Part shown: positions 16,601 through 24,931 of the stretch, piece after piece
Numbering within the stretch: the stretch's first letter is position 1
How the letters are laid out: each line of letters opens with the position of its first letter
NCBI GenBank assembly: GCA_050633785.1
Contig: JBOEHE010000070.1
Location: forward strand, 24,962 to 88,961
DNA: 64,000 nucleotides
Direction: 5' to 3'
Source of the DNA: CALKZN01 sp050633785
GTDB taxonomy: Bacteria > Pseudomonadota > Gammaproteobacteria > Arenicellales > Arenicellaceae
Made by a program: the position numbers and the translations under genes
Notes under the pieces: model-generated
Seen by the model: the letters and a program-made list of their open reading frames with translations, nothing else
The model's database searches: none
Told to the model about the DNA's origin: nothing

Positions 16601-16673
16601 TCTATAGGTCTTTGGATGTTTTGTTGGCAGCAAAACCTGAACAAACGTAAAACAGTCTCTCAAATCAACAACT

Positions 16674-17342
16674 ATGATTAACAATTTTATCAAATTCACC
16701 TTACTTTCAACGGCTATAGTACTAGTTGGCTGCGATGGCACTCTATTAAAAACTACAGTCGAACAACCTGAAGAAACACCTACAATCACCCCGCCCCCTG
16801 AAGTTGTCGAAAAAAGCAGCTACCTTCCTTGCGAAACAGCCTGCAGTGATGAAGAAATTAACGCCAATATAGATTTCTGGCTGGAAAGTAATGATAGCCT
16901 TGGTTTTTATCAATGGTTTAATGTAGCTCTTCCCCAAAACAATAAACTAATATACAAACAACTCACAGCCAAGCATGCAGAAATGGCAGAAGATCCGATA
17001 GCCAATCTATACCTATCGTTAATATTAAGCCACCCTGATACCAAATACCGAGATACTGCAAAAGCCATCTTTCATGTCAATAAATTTCAAAAAAACAGTT
17101 TACAGAAAGATCGTAACTATCAATTCTCTCTATTCATAAGCCGCCAATTGCGTGATAGACGAAACATGGTTTCGCAACGCTTTAAATTGCGAGAGAGGAA
17201 TATTCAGTTAGAACATGAGCTAACTGAAGCACAGAAGAATAATGCAGCGACAAAAAATCAGCTGGAGCAACTCAAAACTATTGAGAAATCTCTATTGAAG
17301 CAACAGTCGCAAGAAACCAAGAAATATCGAGTGGTAAAATGA
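16674..17342 (+). CDS. qseG: Outer-membrane lipoprotein QseG-like
   Basis: This 222-residue protein has an N-terminal signal and lipobox LVGC, with the lipidated Cys20. A Pro/Glu-rich linker (about residues 28-48) follows. The middle is helical, with DxxIxxxIDFWLES-like residues, and the C-terminal coiled coil (about 165-215) is rich in Glu, Gln and Lys. Sequence conservation with enteric QseG is weak by eye. The call rests mainly on position between kinase and regulator, the lipobox and the coiled-coil tail. QseG in E. coli contacts the sensor kinase. It overlaps glrR by four bases (ATGA), implying coupled translation. Confidence 0.75.
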   Translation: MINNFIKFTLLSTAIVLVGCDGTLLKTTVEQPEETPTITPPPEVVEKSSYLPCETACSDEEINANIDFWLESNDSLGFYQWFNVALPQNNKLIYKQLTAKHAEMAEDPIANLYLSLILSHPDTKYRDTAKAIFHVNKFQKNSLQKDRNYQFSLFISRQLRDRRNMVSQRFKLRERNIQLEHELTEAQKNNAATKNQLEQLKTIEKSLLKQQSQETKKYRVVK

Positions 17343-18673
17343 CCGCAAAAATATTGGTTGTCGACGATGACCAAGACTTATTAAAATTGATTTCCATCCG
17401 TCTGGATGCCAATAATTATAGTGTTTCCACTGCAGAAAGCGGTGAACAAGCCCTATCTTTATTGCCCATCCTGAAACCCGATCTGGTTATCACAGATCTG
17501 AAGATGGATGGCATTAATGGGATGGAACTGTTTGAACAGATCCATCACCAGCACCCAACCCTGCCAGTTATTATTCTGACTGCGCATGGCACTATCCCTG
17601 AGGCAGTGGAAGCCACTCAGAGCGGTGTGGCTGACTTTCTCGCCAAACCCTTTGAAAGCTCCAGCCTGATAAATTGCATTGAGTCAGCCTTATCGACATC
17701 TGGCTACACCGCTGCTATAAGCGACAAAACGGCCTCATGGCGTGAGAATATCATCAGTCAAAGCCCTTTGATTGATGAGATGCTCAGCAAGATAGAAAAA
17801 ATTGCTCCAACTGACGCTTCAGTTTTGATTCAAAGCGAAAGTGGAACCGGTAAAGAATTACTGGCCCAGGCAATCCACCTGGCCAGCAAACGTTCAAAAC
17901 ACAAATTTGTTCCTGTTAACTGCGCCGCCATTCCAGAATCTCTTTTTGAATCTGAACTATTTGGCCATCTGAAAGGCTCTTTTACTGGCGCCACTTCAGA
18001 TCACAAAGGTTTATTCCGAGATGCAGATAAAGGCACTTTATTCCTGGATGAAATTGGTGATATGCCACTCAGCTTTCAAAGTAAGCTGCTTCGAGTTCTA
18101 CAGGAAAAAGTAGTGAGACCCGTTGGGTCAACTGAGGTCTACCCTATTAATGTCAGGGTACTATCGGCGACACACCATAATTTAATGGAAGCCGTAGAAC
18201 AGGGAGATTTCCGTGAAGACTTGTACTACCGTCTTAATGTACTCACTCTGGAATTGCCACCTCTGCGAAATCGCCAGGAAGACATTCCATTACTGGCCAA
18301 TCATTTTTTACAGAAGCTATTGCCGGGTAAAAGAATTTCTTTTTCCCAAGAAGCTATGAAAATACTGATTGAAGCACCTTGGCCTGGAAATATCAGGCAA
18401 CTGCTCAACATTGTCGAGCAATGCGCCATCTTGTCATCAACCCCGATAATACCAACCTCTCTGGTTGAAAATGCCTTGAATGGGCAATCCAGCAACATTC
18501 AATCTTATACGGCTGCTCAAAACGAATTTGAACGGGAATATTTCTTTAAACTCATGCAGATGACGGCTGGCAATGTGACTGAAGCGGCTAAAATTGCGCA
18601 AAAAAACAGAACAGAACTCTATCGATATTTATCGAAACACCATCTTGAACCCAAAATGTTTCGTGCCAGCTGA
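17339..18673 (+). CDS. glrR: Sigma-54-dependent response regulator GlrR (QseF)
   Basis: This 444-residue NtrC-type regulator has an N-terminal receiver with phospho-acceptor Asp53 in VITDLKMDG and acidic pocket DDD near residues 9-11. Its AAA+ sigma-54 activator domain has Walker A ESGTGKE, Walker B LFLDEIGDMP and an arginine-containing NVRVLSATH. A C-terminal Fis-type helix-turn-helix has AAKIAQKNRTELYRYL. The loop that contacts sigma-54 reads GSFTGA instead of the usual GAFTGA, a known natural variant but unlike enteric GlrR as I recall it. Phosphorylated by GlrK, it should activate sigma-54 promoters, and the best candidate in view is at 14885-14902. Confidence 0.9.
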   Translation: MTAKILVVDDDQDLLKLISIRLDANNYSVSTAESGEQALSLLPILKPDLVITDLKMDGINGMELFEQIHHQHPTLPVIILTAHGTIPEAVEATQSGVADFLAKPFESSSLINCIESALSTSGYTAAISDKTASWRENIISQSPLIDEMLSKIEKIAPTDASVLIQSESGTGKELLAQAIHLASKRSKHKFVPVNCAAIPESLFESELFGHLKGSFTGATSDHKGLFRDADKGTLFLDEIGDMPLSFQSKLLRVLQEKVVRPVGSTEVYPINVRVLSATHHNLMEAVEQGDFREDLYYRLNVLTLELPPLRNRQEDIPLLANHFLQKLLPGKRISFSQEAMKILIEAPWPGNIRQLLNIVEQCAILSSTPIIPTSLVENALNGQSSNIQSYTAAQNEFEREYFFKLMQMTAGNVTEAAKIAQKNRTELYRYLSKHHLEPKMFRAS

Positions 18674-18732
18674 GAAATATCAAACCACGACATTTAAAAT
18701 ATCATAACAATATTAATGATTAATTGCGGGCG

Positions 18733-18773
18733 TAGCAGATCAGTCAGCCCGGATAACACGGGCTAAGCTGCTA
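18733..18773 (+). terminator. Two-tier hairpin after glrR
   Basis: The outer arms TAGCAG/CTGCTA (18733-18738, 18768-18773) enclose inner arms AGCCCG/CGGGCT with loop ATAACA-like centre (18746-18764). It lies 60 bases after the glrR stop. There is no U-tract, so termination would be weak or factor-assisted. Confidence 0.35.
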
Positions 18774-18851
18774 TTAATAAGTTGGTTCTTGTGAAGCTCT
18801 TGGTCGAGCTTCTATTAAGCTTTTCTTGAATTCTATTGAGCTGCTATTGAA
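18766..18851. repeat. Degenerate short repeats AGCTGCTATTRA
   Basis: Four related 12-13-mers occur within 86 bases: AGCTGCTATTAAT (18766), AGCTTCTATTAAG (18807), GAATTCTATTGAG (18828) and AGCTGCTATTGAA (18839). The last overlaps the end of the small open frame 18844-19050. The pattern looks like local slippage or a relic; no function is evident. Confidence 0.35.
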
Positions 18852-19050
18852 CTTCGAAATACGCTTTATGCAAGGTCACACAACGCGCATTACCTTGAGC
18901 ATTTGAATATTTTTCTTTGATCAGGGCCACATCAAAATCAAAAAGACTTCGATATTTTACAGGAATGCCTTCAAAGATATTATCTGGAGTGTTGTAAGCG
19001 AAAACAATTTTAACCGGGTTATCGTTCGAGATTATTTTATTATTTTTCAT
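18844..19050 (-). CDS. Small hypothetical protein (68 aa)
   Basis: The 68-codon frame starts ATG at 19050 with a weak AGAG upstream. The product is polar, starts MKNNKIISND, and contains DNIFEGIPVKYRSLFDFDVALI, an ordinary-looking composition for a small cytoplasmic protein. It lies alone between glrR and the LysR gene, on the minus strand. I recognise no family. It could be real, because its amino acid use is reasonable and no other gene occupies this 570-base gap, but ribosome-site support is poor. Confidence 0.4.
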   Translation of the reverse strand: MKNNKIISNDNPVKIVFAYNTPDNIFEGIPVKYRSLFDFDVALIKEKYSNAQGNARCVTLHKAYFEVQ

Positions 19051-19247
19051 TATCTGCTCTCTTTTTCCGTCTTATATTATTGTTATTTTTATTAGGCTTT
19101 TTTATTATTCGTCAGCCCTTATGACAATAAGTATATATCATGGATAAAACTATGTCATGATAGATTTTACTTTTTATTACAATGTTCATATGGACAGCAG
19201 CAACTGTTACAGCAAAGACAAGCGCCTATCAACACGAGGAGCCTGCA

Positions 19248-20123
19248 TTAACACAAGGCTTGCTCTATATAATGAACCAACCTGTCAACTGCAGGCATTT
19301 GCAAATCAGGCTTGGTTCTCAAGCGCATTCCAACCTTTGCCATAGGTGGAAAAGCAGGATCCACCGGCATCACATATAAATTCTCCGGCACTGATGTCTT
19401 AGCTAAAACAGTGACCCCGATACCTTCTTGCAGTGCAGCTTGGATTCCGGAAATATCGACAATGGTGTAAACGATACGCCATGGAATTTTCATTTTTTCC
19501 AAACTGGCTAAAGCCTGCTGCCGATACAAACAACCTTCTGGAGCAACAATCAATGGCACCTCCTTATTCTGACGCAAATTAAATCGCTTTGCTCCAACCC
19601 AGACCAGATCATCATAACGAATGAAATCTTCCGCGTGCTCATGTTGAAGGCTATTCTCACCTTGATCTAACAATGTCAAGGTAAAGATAACGTCATAACC
19701 TTCACTGGCAAAATCTTTGCGCAAATTACTACTCAAGTCACACTGAACCTCTAGAGACACCTGAGGATTATTGCGAGAAAAGCTCCCCAGAACCTTGGGC
19801 AGCACACTGGTTGCAAATTCACTAGGAATTCCCAAACGAATATTTCCACGCAAAGCCTGCGGATTCAGTTCATTCAAAACATGGTCGTTTAAAGCCAGAA
19901 TCTGACGCGCATAGTTGACTAAAATCTCACCTTGCGGACTTAAGGTAAAGTTATGTCCCTGGCGTTCAAATAAGGTTTGACCAACGGTCTGTTCCAATTT
20001 TTTCATTTGCAGACTCAAAGCTGATTGCGAACGCCCGATAACCTCGCCGGCTTTAGTAAAACTTTCCATATCCGCAATAATGACCATAGAGCGCAAGAAG
20101 TCTGTTGGTAGGTGTTTATACAT
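19248..20123 (-). CDS. LysR-type transcriptional regulator
   Basis: This 291-residue protein has an N-terminal winged helix-turn-helix (FTKAGEVIGRSQSALSLQMKKLEQ, key residues A/S at the turn; residues about 22-45). A LysR substrate-binding domain follows from about residue 90, with RLGIPSEFATSVLPKVLG. The length is typical. It is transcribed away from glyA-sdaA-gcv, so the likely role is control of serine/glycine catabolism together with self-control. The inverted repeat at 20134-20154, just upstream of its start, is a fitting binding site. Effector unknown. GcvA is a possible analogue by position, but the sequence did not convince me of orthology. Confidence 0.85.
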   Translation of the reverse strand: MYKHLPTDFLRSMVIIADMESFTKAGEVIGRSQSALSLQMKKLEQTVGQTLFERQGHNFTLSPQGEILVNYARQILALNDHVLNELNPQALRGNIRLGIPSEFATSVLPKVLGSFSRNNPQVSLEVQCDLSSNLRKDFASEGYDVIFTLTLLDQGENSLQHEHAEDFIRYDDLVWVGAKRFNLRQNKEVPLIVAPEGCLYRQQALASLEKMKIPWRIVYTIVDISGIQAALQEGIGVTVLAKTSVPENLYVMPVDPAFPPMAKVGMRLRTKPDLQMPAVDRLVHYIEQALC

Positions 20124-20133
20124 TCGATTAGTT

Positions 20134-20154
20134 TTTCAAATCAAGAGATTGAAA
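20134..20154. promoter_or_regulatory. Inverted repeat, candidate LysR-type operator
   Basis: TTTCAA-N9-TTGAAA lies 11 bases upstream of the LysR start codon and 110 bases upstream of glyA. The T-N11-A containing dyad and its place in a divergent promoter are what LysR proteins usually bind. Inference only. Confidence 0.4.
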
Positions 20155-20264
20155 TTAACAATTTTACAAATAAACATTTAATCATAAATAATGCTCCAAA
20201 GAAAATGTACTCGTTAATAACCAACAACGATTAAAACACGCAACAATTAATAGAATACGCAACT

Positions 20265-21557
20265 ATGAACGCATCAATAGAATCCTTTGACAAAGAATTA
20301 TGGCAAGCTATGCAGGCAGAGCAAGTCCGGCAAGAACACCATATCGAGCTTATTGCTTCAGAAAATTATACCAGCCCAGCCGTTATGGCGGTGCAAGGCA
20401 GCGTATTAACCAACAAGTATGCAGAAGGTTATCCCAGCAAACGCTATTACGGAGGATGCGAACATGTTGACGTTGCTGAATCACTTGCGATAGAACGAGC
20501 CAAGCAACTGTTTGGGGCGGAATATGCCAACGTGCAACCTCATTCAGGCTCTCAAGCTAATGCTGCCGTTTATATGGCCTTGATCAACCCAGGTGATACT
20601 GTCCTTGGACTATCATTGGATCATGGTGGTCACCTGACACATGGCGCAGCCCCCAGCTTTTCAGGAAAAATTTATAATGCCGTCCAATATGGCGTTGATA
20701 CCAGCACTGGTGAGTTAGATTACGAACAAATCCAACAGCTGGCGACAGAGCATAAGCCCAAAATGATCGTCGCCGGCTTTTCAGCCTATTCTCGCACTAT
20801 GGATTGGAGCAAGTTCAGAGAAATTGCAGACAGTGTTGGCGCTTACCTTCTGGTCGATATGGCACACGTTGCAGGTTTGGTCGCAGCTGGCCTATACCCC
20901 AACCCGGTACCTTTTGCTGATGCGGTTACCACTACAACCCACAAGACATTGCGTGGTCCACGTGGAGGACTGATCCTGGCAGCCAAAGAAAATGACTTAA
21001 CCAAAAAGTTCAATTCACTGATTTTCCCAGGCATTCAAGGCGGTCCATTAATGCATGTGATAGCAGCCAAAGCCATCGCTTTCAAAGAAGCACTACAACC
21101 TGCATTCAAGGACTATCAGCAACAAGTCATCAACAATGCTCAAACAATGGCAAACACCTTTATCAAGCAAGGTTACGACATCGTTGCCAACGGTACCGAC
21201 AACCACCTGATGCTCGTCAGTCTGATAAAGCAAGGTATGACCGGAAAAACCGCTGATGCTGCACTGGGACAAGCCAATATTACAGTCAACAAGAATACGG
21301 TGCCGAACGACCCTCAATCGCCCTTTGTGACCAGCGGCATCCGCGTTGGTACACCCGCTATTACAACTCGAGGCATGCAAGAAGCACAAGCAGAACAGTT
21401 GGCACTGTGGATGTGTGATGTGCTCAACCAGCCAGATAACGCTGACGTTATTGCACAAACCAAAGAAAAAGTGATCGAGCTATGCAAGAAATTTCCGGTT
21501 TATGCACCAAAATCACTCAATAGCACCTATCATTGGAATAAAAACTACTCAGCATGA
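20265..21557 (+). CDS. glyA: Serine hydroxymethyltransferase
   Basis: This 430-residue PLP enzyme interconverts serine and glycine with tetrahydrofolate as one-carbon carrier. Conserved segments are HIELIASENYTSPAV (about 26), NKYAEGYPSKRYYGGCE (about 50) and SGSQANAA. The PLP-binding Lys227 lies in TTTTHKTLRGPRGG, and GIRVGTPAITTRG occurs near the C-terminus. It is the first gene of the cluster glyA-sdaA-gcvH-gcvT-gcvP and overlaps the sdaA start by four bases (ATGA). The placement suggests a catabolic glyA dedicated to serine/glycine use, and another biosynthetic copy may exist elsewhere in the genome. Confidence 0.96.
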   Translation: MNASIESFDKELWQAMQAEQVRQEHHIELIASENYTSPAVMAVQGSVLTNKYAEGYPSKRYYGGCEHVDVAESLAIERAKQLFGAEYANVQPHSGSQANAAVYMALINPGDTVLGLSLDHGGHLTHGAAPSFSGKIYNAVQYGVDTSTGELDYEQIQQLATEHKPKMIVAGFSAYSRTMDWSKFREIADSVGAYLLVDMAHVAGLVAAGLYPNPVPFADAVTTTTHKTLRGPRGGLILAAKENDLTKKFNSLIFPGIQGGPLMHVIAAKAIAFKEALQPAFKDYQQQVINNAQTMANTFIKQGYDIVANGTDNHLMLVSLIKQGMTGKTADAALGQANITVNKNTVPNDPQSPFVTSGIRVGTPAITTRGMQEAQAEQLALWMCDVLNQPDNADVIAQTKEKVIELCKKFPVYAPKSLNSTYHWNKNYSA

Positions 21558-22972
21558 GCATCAGTACATTTGATTTATTTAAAATAGGCATTGGCCCCTC
21601 CAGTTCTCACACTGTAGGTCCAATGGTTGCTGCAAGACAGTTTATGCTGTCGTTGCAGCAAGAGAACCTGTTAGCATCTGTGGACCGTGTCAGCGCCGAC
21701 ATGTATGGCTCTCTGGGCTCTACAGGCAAGGGGCACGGCACGCCTAAAGCGGTTCTGTTGGGTTTGATGGGTGAATCACCTGACAGCGTCGATGTCGCCA
21801 CTATCGCACAGAGAGTAGCAGATATAAAAAGCAAGGGTAAAATCACCTTGCTTGCAGAGCACACTGTCAACTTTGATGAAGCCAGTGATTTAATACTGCA
21901 TCGTCGCGAAACCTTGCCTTATCATTCCAATGGCATGCGTTTTCAGGCTTTCGATAGCGACCAGCAACTGCTATCAGAACGATTATTCTACTCCGTTGGT
22001 GGCGGATTTGTTGTTGATGAAGAACAGGCAAAACAAGGAAAACCCATTGTTGAAGACAAACGTAAATTAGCCTATCCCTTTACCAGCGCAGCAGAACTTC
22101 TACAGCACTGTGAGCGTTCCAACATCAGCATTGCCAACATCATGTATGCCAATGAAGAAAGCTGGAATAAACGCTCAGTCATTGATGAGAAACTGGACCA
22201 ATTGTGGCAAGTCATGCGTGAATGTGTTGATAATGGCTGCGCACACGAAGGTGAACTGCCTGGCGGCTTGAAGGTTAAAAGACGCGCCAGAGAATTGCAT
22301 CGTCAGCTGGCTCATGAGAAAAACACAGTATCTGGCCAAAAGCACAATATTGATCCATTGGAAGTACTTGACTGGGTCACACTATATGCACTGGCGGTCA
22401 ATGAAGAAAATGCGGCCGGAGGCAGGATCGTCACTGCACCAACCAACGGTGCGGCAGGCATTATTCCTGCTGTAATGCATTATTACGCCAATTTTGTCGC
22501 CAATGCCGATTCACAAGGCATCAGACATTTCCTGCTCACTTCAGCTGCTGTTGGCATTCTATTCAAAGAAAACGCCTCTATCAGCGGTGCAGAAGTGGGT
22601 TGTCAGGGCGAAGTTGGTTCAGCGTGTTCCATGGCTGCCGGCGGACTCACTGCGGTGTTGGGTGGTACCCCACAGCAAATTGAAAATGCTGCAGAAATTG
22701 CCATGGAACACCACCTTGGCCTGACCTGTGACCCCATAGGTGGTTTAGTGCAAATACCTTGCATTGAACGCAACGCCGTTGCCTCAGTCAATGCCATTCA
22801 TGCTGCTCGCATGGCTTTACGTAACGATGGCTCCCACTTTGTGTCACTGGACAAAGTTATTAAGACCATGCGTGAAACCGGCAAAGACATGATGGACAAA
22901 TACAAAGAAACCGCTCGCGGTGGTCTGGCGACTAACGTCATCGAAGTTCCTGTCAGCGTTATCGAATGCTGA
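21554..22972 (+). CDS. sdaA: L-serine ammonia-lyase, iron-sulfur type
   Basis: This 472-residue single-chain serine deaminase converts L-serine to pyruvate and ammonia. The N-terminal beta domain has FDLFKIGIGPSSSHTVGPM (about 5-23) and MYGSLGSTGKGHGT. The alpha domain has cluster cysteines in the blocks VGCQGEVGSACSMAAGG and GLTCDPIGGLVQIPCIERN. All are typical of SdaA/SdaB. Its start overlaps glyA by four bases, and gcvH starts 49 bases after its stop. Next to SHMT and the cleavage system, it provides the pyruvate branch of serine/glycine catabolism. Confidence 0.96.
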   Translation: MSISTFDLFKIGIGPSSSHTVGPMVAARQFMLSLQQENLLASVDRVSADMYGSLGSTGKGHGTPKAVLLGLMGESPDSVDVATIAQRVADIKSKGKITLLAEHTVNFDEASDLILHRRETLPYHSNGMRFQAFDSDQQLLSERLFYSVGGGFVVDEEQAKQGKPIVEDKRKLAYPFTSAAELLQHCERSNISIANIMYANEESWNKRSVIDEKLDQLWQVMRECVDNGCAHEGELPGGLKVKRRARELHRQLAHEKNTVSGQKHNIDPLEVLDWVTLYALAVNEENAAGGRIVTAPTNGAAGIIPAVMHYYANFVANADSQGIRHFLLTSAAVGILFKENASISGAEVGCQGEVGSACSMAAGGLTAVLGGTPQQIENAAEIAMEHHLGLTCDPIGGLVQIPCIERNAVASVNAIHAARMALRNDGSHFVSLDKVIKTMRETGKDMMDKYKETARGGLATNVIEVPVSVIEC

Positions 22973-23021
22973 CAATCAACCATTCTCATTTTATTACTCG
23001 TTTTAGGAGACTATTAAATCC

Positions 23022-23399
23022 ATGCCCACATCGCCCACACACTACACCAGCGACCACGAATGGTTGCTTATCGAAGATGATATAGCCACTATAGGCGTCA
23101 CCGACTATGCTCAACAATCACTCGGGGAAGTCGTCTACGTTGAATTACCGGAAGTAGGAACAAACTGTTCCAAAGGTGACTCCATCGCCACTATTGAATC
23201 CGTCAAAGCAGCCAGTGATGTTTACGCACCTCTGGAAGGAGAAATCATTGCAATCAATGATGAATTGGAAGACTCTCCAGAGCTGGTCAATGACGATGCC
23301 GAAGGAGCAGCCTGGTTTTTCAAAATACGTTTAAACCCACCTGCTGATACATCTCAGTGGATGGACCGCGAGACTTATATGTCTTCTGTTGAAGAGTAA
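23022..23399 (+). CDS. gcvH: Glycine cleavage system H protein
   Basis: This 125-residue lipoyl carrier shuttles the methylamine group between the P and T proteins. The lipoylated Lys62 lies in IESVKAASDVYAPL, and the GVTDYAQQSLGEVVYVELP stretch precedes it. A good ribosome site (TTAGGAGAC) lies before ATG 23022. It precedes gcvT, but a glycine riboswitch of about 180 bases lies between them, so H may be made at a different level from T and P. Confidence 0.96.
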   Translation: MPTSPTHYTSDHEWLLIEDDIATIGVTDYAQQSLGEVVYVELPEVGTNCSKGDSIATIESVKAASDVYAPLEGEIIAINDELEDSPELVNDDAEGAAWFFKIRLNPPADTSQWMDRETYMSSVEE

Positions 23400-23472
23400 T
23401 TCTCTTAAAACAGCATTACAGCAAGTCAATTTGTTTAATTTTTTAATTACATTATAATTCGAACCAAGATGA

Positions 23473-23649
23473 AGTTTGCGGGAGAGAGTTTCTTTCCAAT
23501 TAAAAGAAACCGCCGAAGGCGCAATAGCCCATAATCGCTCAGGCAAAAGGACCGACAAACTATTAACATCTACTCTGGAGAGTGAGTGCCTCTCGCTGCA
23601 AAGCGATGCACTCCACCGAAGAGGTAAACTTTCAGGTAACCGGACAGAG
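23473..23649 (+). ncRNA. Tandem glycine riboswitch
   Basis: Two glycine-aptamer-like units occur in a row. Aptamer 1 (23473-23561) is closed by AGTTTG/CAAACT and contains GCGGGAGAGAG, CCGCCGAAGGCGCAA and CTCAGGCAAAAGGACCG. Aptamer 2 (23573-23649) is closed by CTCTG/CAGAG and contains CTGGAGAGTG, CACCGAAGAGGTAA and TTTCAGGTAACCGGACAG. These are the core motifs of the gcvT-element family. An 11-base linker joins the two units. It controls gcvT and gcvP downstream, presumably turning them on when glycine is abundant. Open frames crossing this RNA are not real. Confidence 0.95.
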
Positions 23650-23661
23650 GGGTATTAATAT

Positions 23662-23689
23662 GATGACGCCAGCCATTTGGCCCGTCATC
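23662..23689 (+). promoter_or_regulatory. Candidate expression-platform hairpin of the riboswitch
   Basis: GATGACG (23662-23668) and CGTCATC (23683-23689) pair around an inner GCCA-TT-TGGC. It starts 12 bases after aptamer 2 and ends 45 bases before gcvT. No T-run follows, so it is not an intrinsic terminator. Control could be Rho-dependent or at translation initiation. Confidence 0.5.
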
Positions 23690-23734
23690 CTAACTGATAC
23701 TTACGCGTACAGACACGCACAAAGGTTACTACTT

Positions 23735-24850
23735 ATGCCCACAAACAAGTCCACAGACAAATCCGTTACACCACAACACACTCCCCTGTATGAGCAGCAT
23801 ATTGCATTAGGTGCCAAAGTCGTCGACTTTGGTGGCTGGGCTTTGCCGGTTAATTACGGTTCACAGGTAGAGGAACATCACGCCGTACGCAAAGACGCCG
23901 GCATGTTTGATGTGTCACATATGACCGTTTCTGATATCACTGGCGACGACACCCTGGCGTATTTATCCAACTTACTAGCCAATGATATTGGCAAAGCAAC
24001 AACTGCCCCAGGAAAAGCCCTGTATAGCTGCATGCTCAATGAACAAGGCGGCGTAATCGACGATCTGATTGTCTATTATTTAAACGACACACACTGTCGA
24101 CTTGTCACCAACGCGGCCACCAATGAAAAAGATATGGCCTGGCTACACAAGCAAGCCCAAGTCTTTTCGGTTTCAGTCACAGAGCAACCACAACTGGCCC
24201 TGATTGCAGTCCAGGGACCCAAAGCCCTTGAAAAACTGCAACAATGCCTGGACCCTGAAATAGCAACCGTCATTGCCTCTTTGAAACGCTTTCAAGGTAG
24301 TTTCTCTGGCGATGCTTTTATTGGCCGAACTGGATACACCGGTGAAGATGGTGTAGAGATCATATTACCCGCAGAACAGGCAACGGATCTATGGAAAACT
24401 CTGCATCAGGCAGGCATCCAACCATGCGGTCTAGGAGCGCGAGACACGCTGCGCCTGGAGGCAGGCATGGCGCTATACGGCTCAGATCTGGACGAAGAAC
24501 ATACACCACTGGAATCTGGTTTAGCCTGGACGGTATCACTGTCAGATGACAGAGATTTCATTGGCAAAGCCGCACTGCAACAGACTCGCCACAAGATGAT
24601 CGGTCTGGTACTGGAAGAAAAAGGTGTATTACGCGGTCATCAGACCGTCGTGCTCAATGATCAGGAAATTGGCATGATAACCAGTGGCACCTTTTCTCCG
24701 ACATTAGGCCAATCAATCGCCATAGCCAGAGTAGACAACACCGCTGCTACCGAACTCGGCACCACAGTAAAAATTCTCATTCGACAAAAGCAAGTTTCTG
24801 CCCGCGTCGTGAAATATCCGTTTGTGCAAAACGGCGAATCAACTTTATAA
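23735..24850 (+). CDS. gcvT: Glycine cleavage system T protein (aminomethyltransferase)
   Basis: The protein has 371 residues from the ATG at 23735, preceded by AAAGG. A longer in-frame extension back to 23582 runs through the riboswitch and is not credible. Motifs include TPLYEQHIALGAKVVDFGGW at the start, MFDVSHM and GRTGYTGEDGVEI. GLGARDTLRLEAGMALYG is the folate-site block. The C-terminal YPFVQNGES is not a typical ending but the length is normal. It transfers the aminomethyl carbon from H protein to tetrahydrofolate, releasing ammonia. gcvP follows 81 bases later. Confidence 0.95.
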   Translation: MPTNKSTDKSVTPQHTPLYEQHIALGAKVVDFGGWALPVNYGSQVEEHHAVRKDAGMFDVSHMTVSDITGDDTLAYLSNLLANDIGKATTAPGKALYSCMLNEQGGVIDDLIVYYLNDTHCRLVTNAATNEKDMAWLHKQAQVFSVSVTEQPQLALIAVQGPKALEKLQQCLDPEIATVIASLKRFQGSFSGDAFIGRTGYTGEDGVEIILPAEQATDLWKTLHQAGIQPCGLGARDTLRLEAGMALYGSDLDEEHTPLESGLAWTVSLSDDRDFIGKAALQQTRHKMIGLVLEEKGVLRGHQTVVLNDQEIGMITSGTFSPTLGQSIAIARVDNTAATELGTTVKILIRQKQVSARVVKYPFVQNGESTL

Positions 24851-24931
24851 CTGATTCAAGCACTTCTTGCCCACATCCTTGTTTATAACCTTGCCCAACT
24901 ACAAAGACGATATATTCGTACCAGAAGACTT

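Noticed and set aside
23476..23734. Open frames across the region between gcvH and gcvT, including the 51-codon extension of gcvT
   Set aside because: The region is the glycine riboswitch; gcvT starts at 23735 with AAAGG and the family N-terminus.
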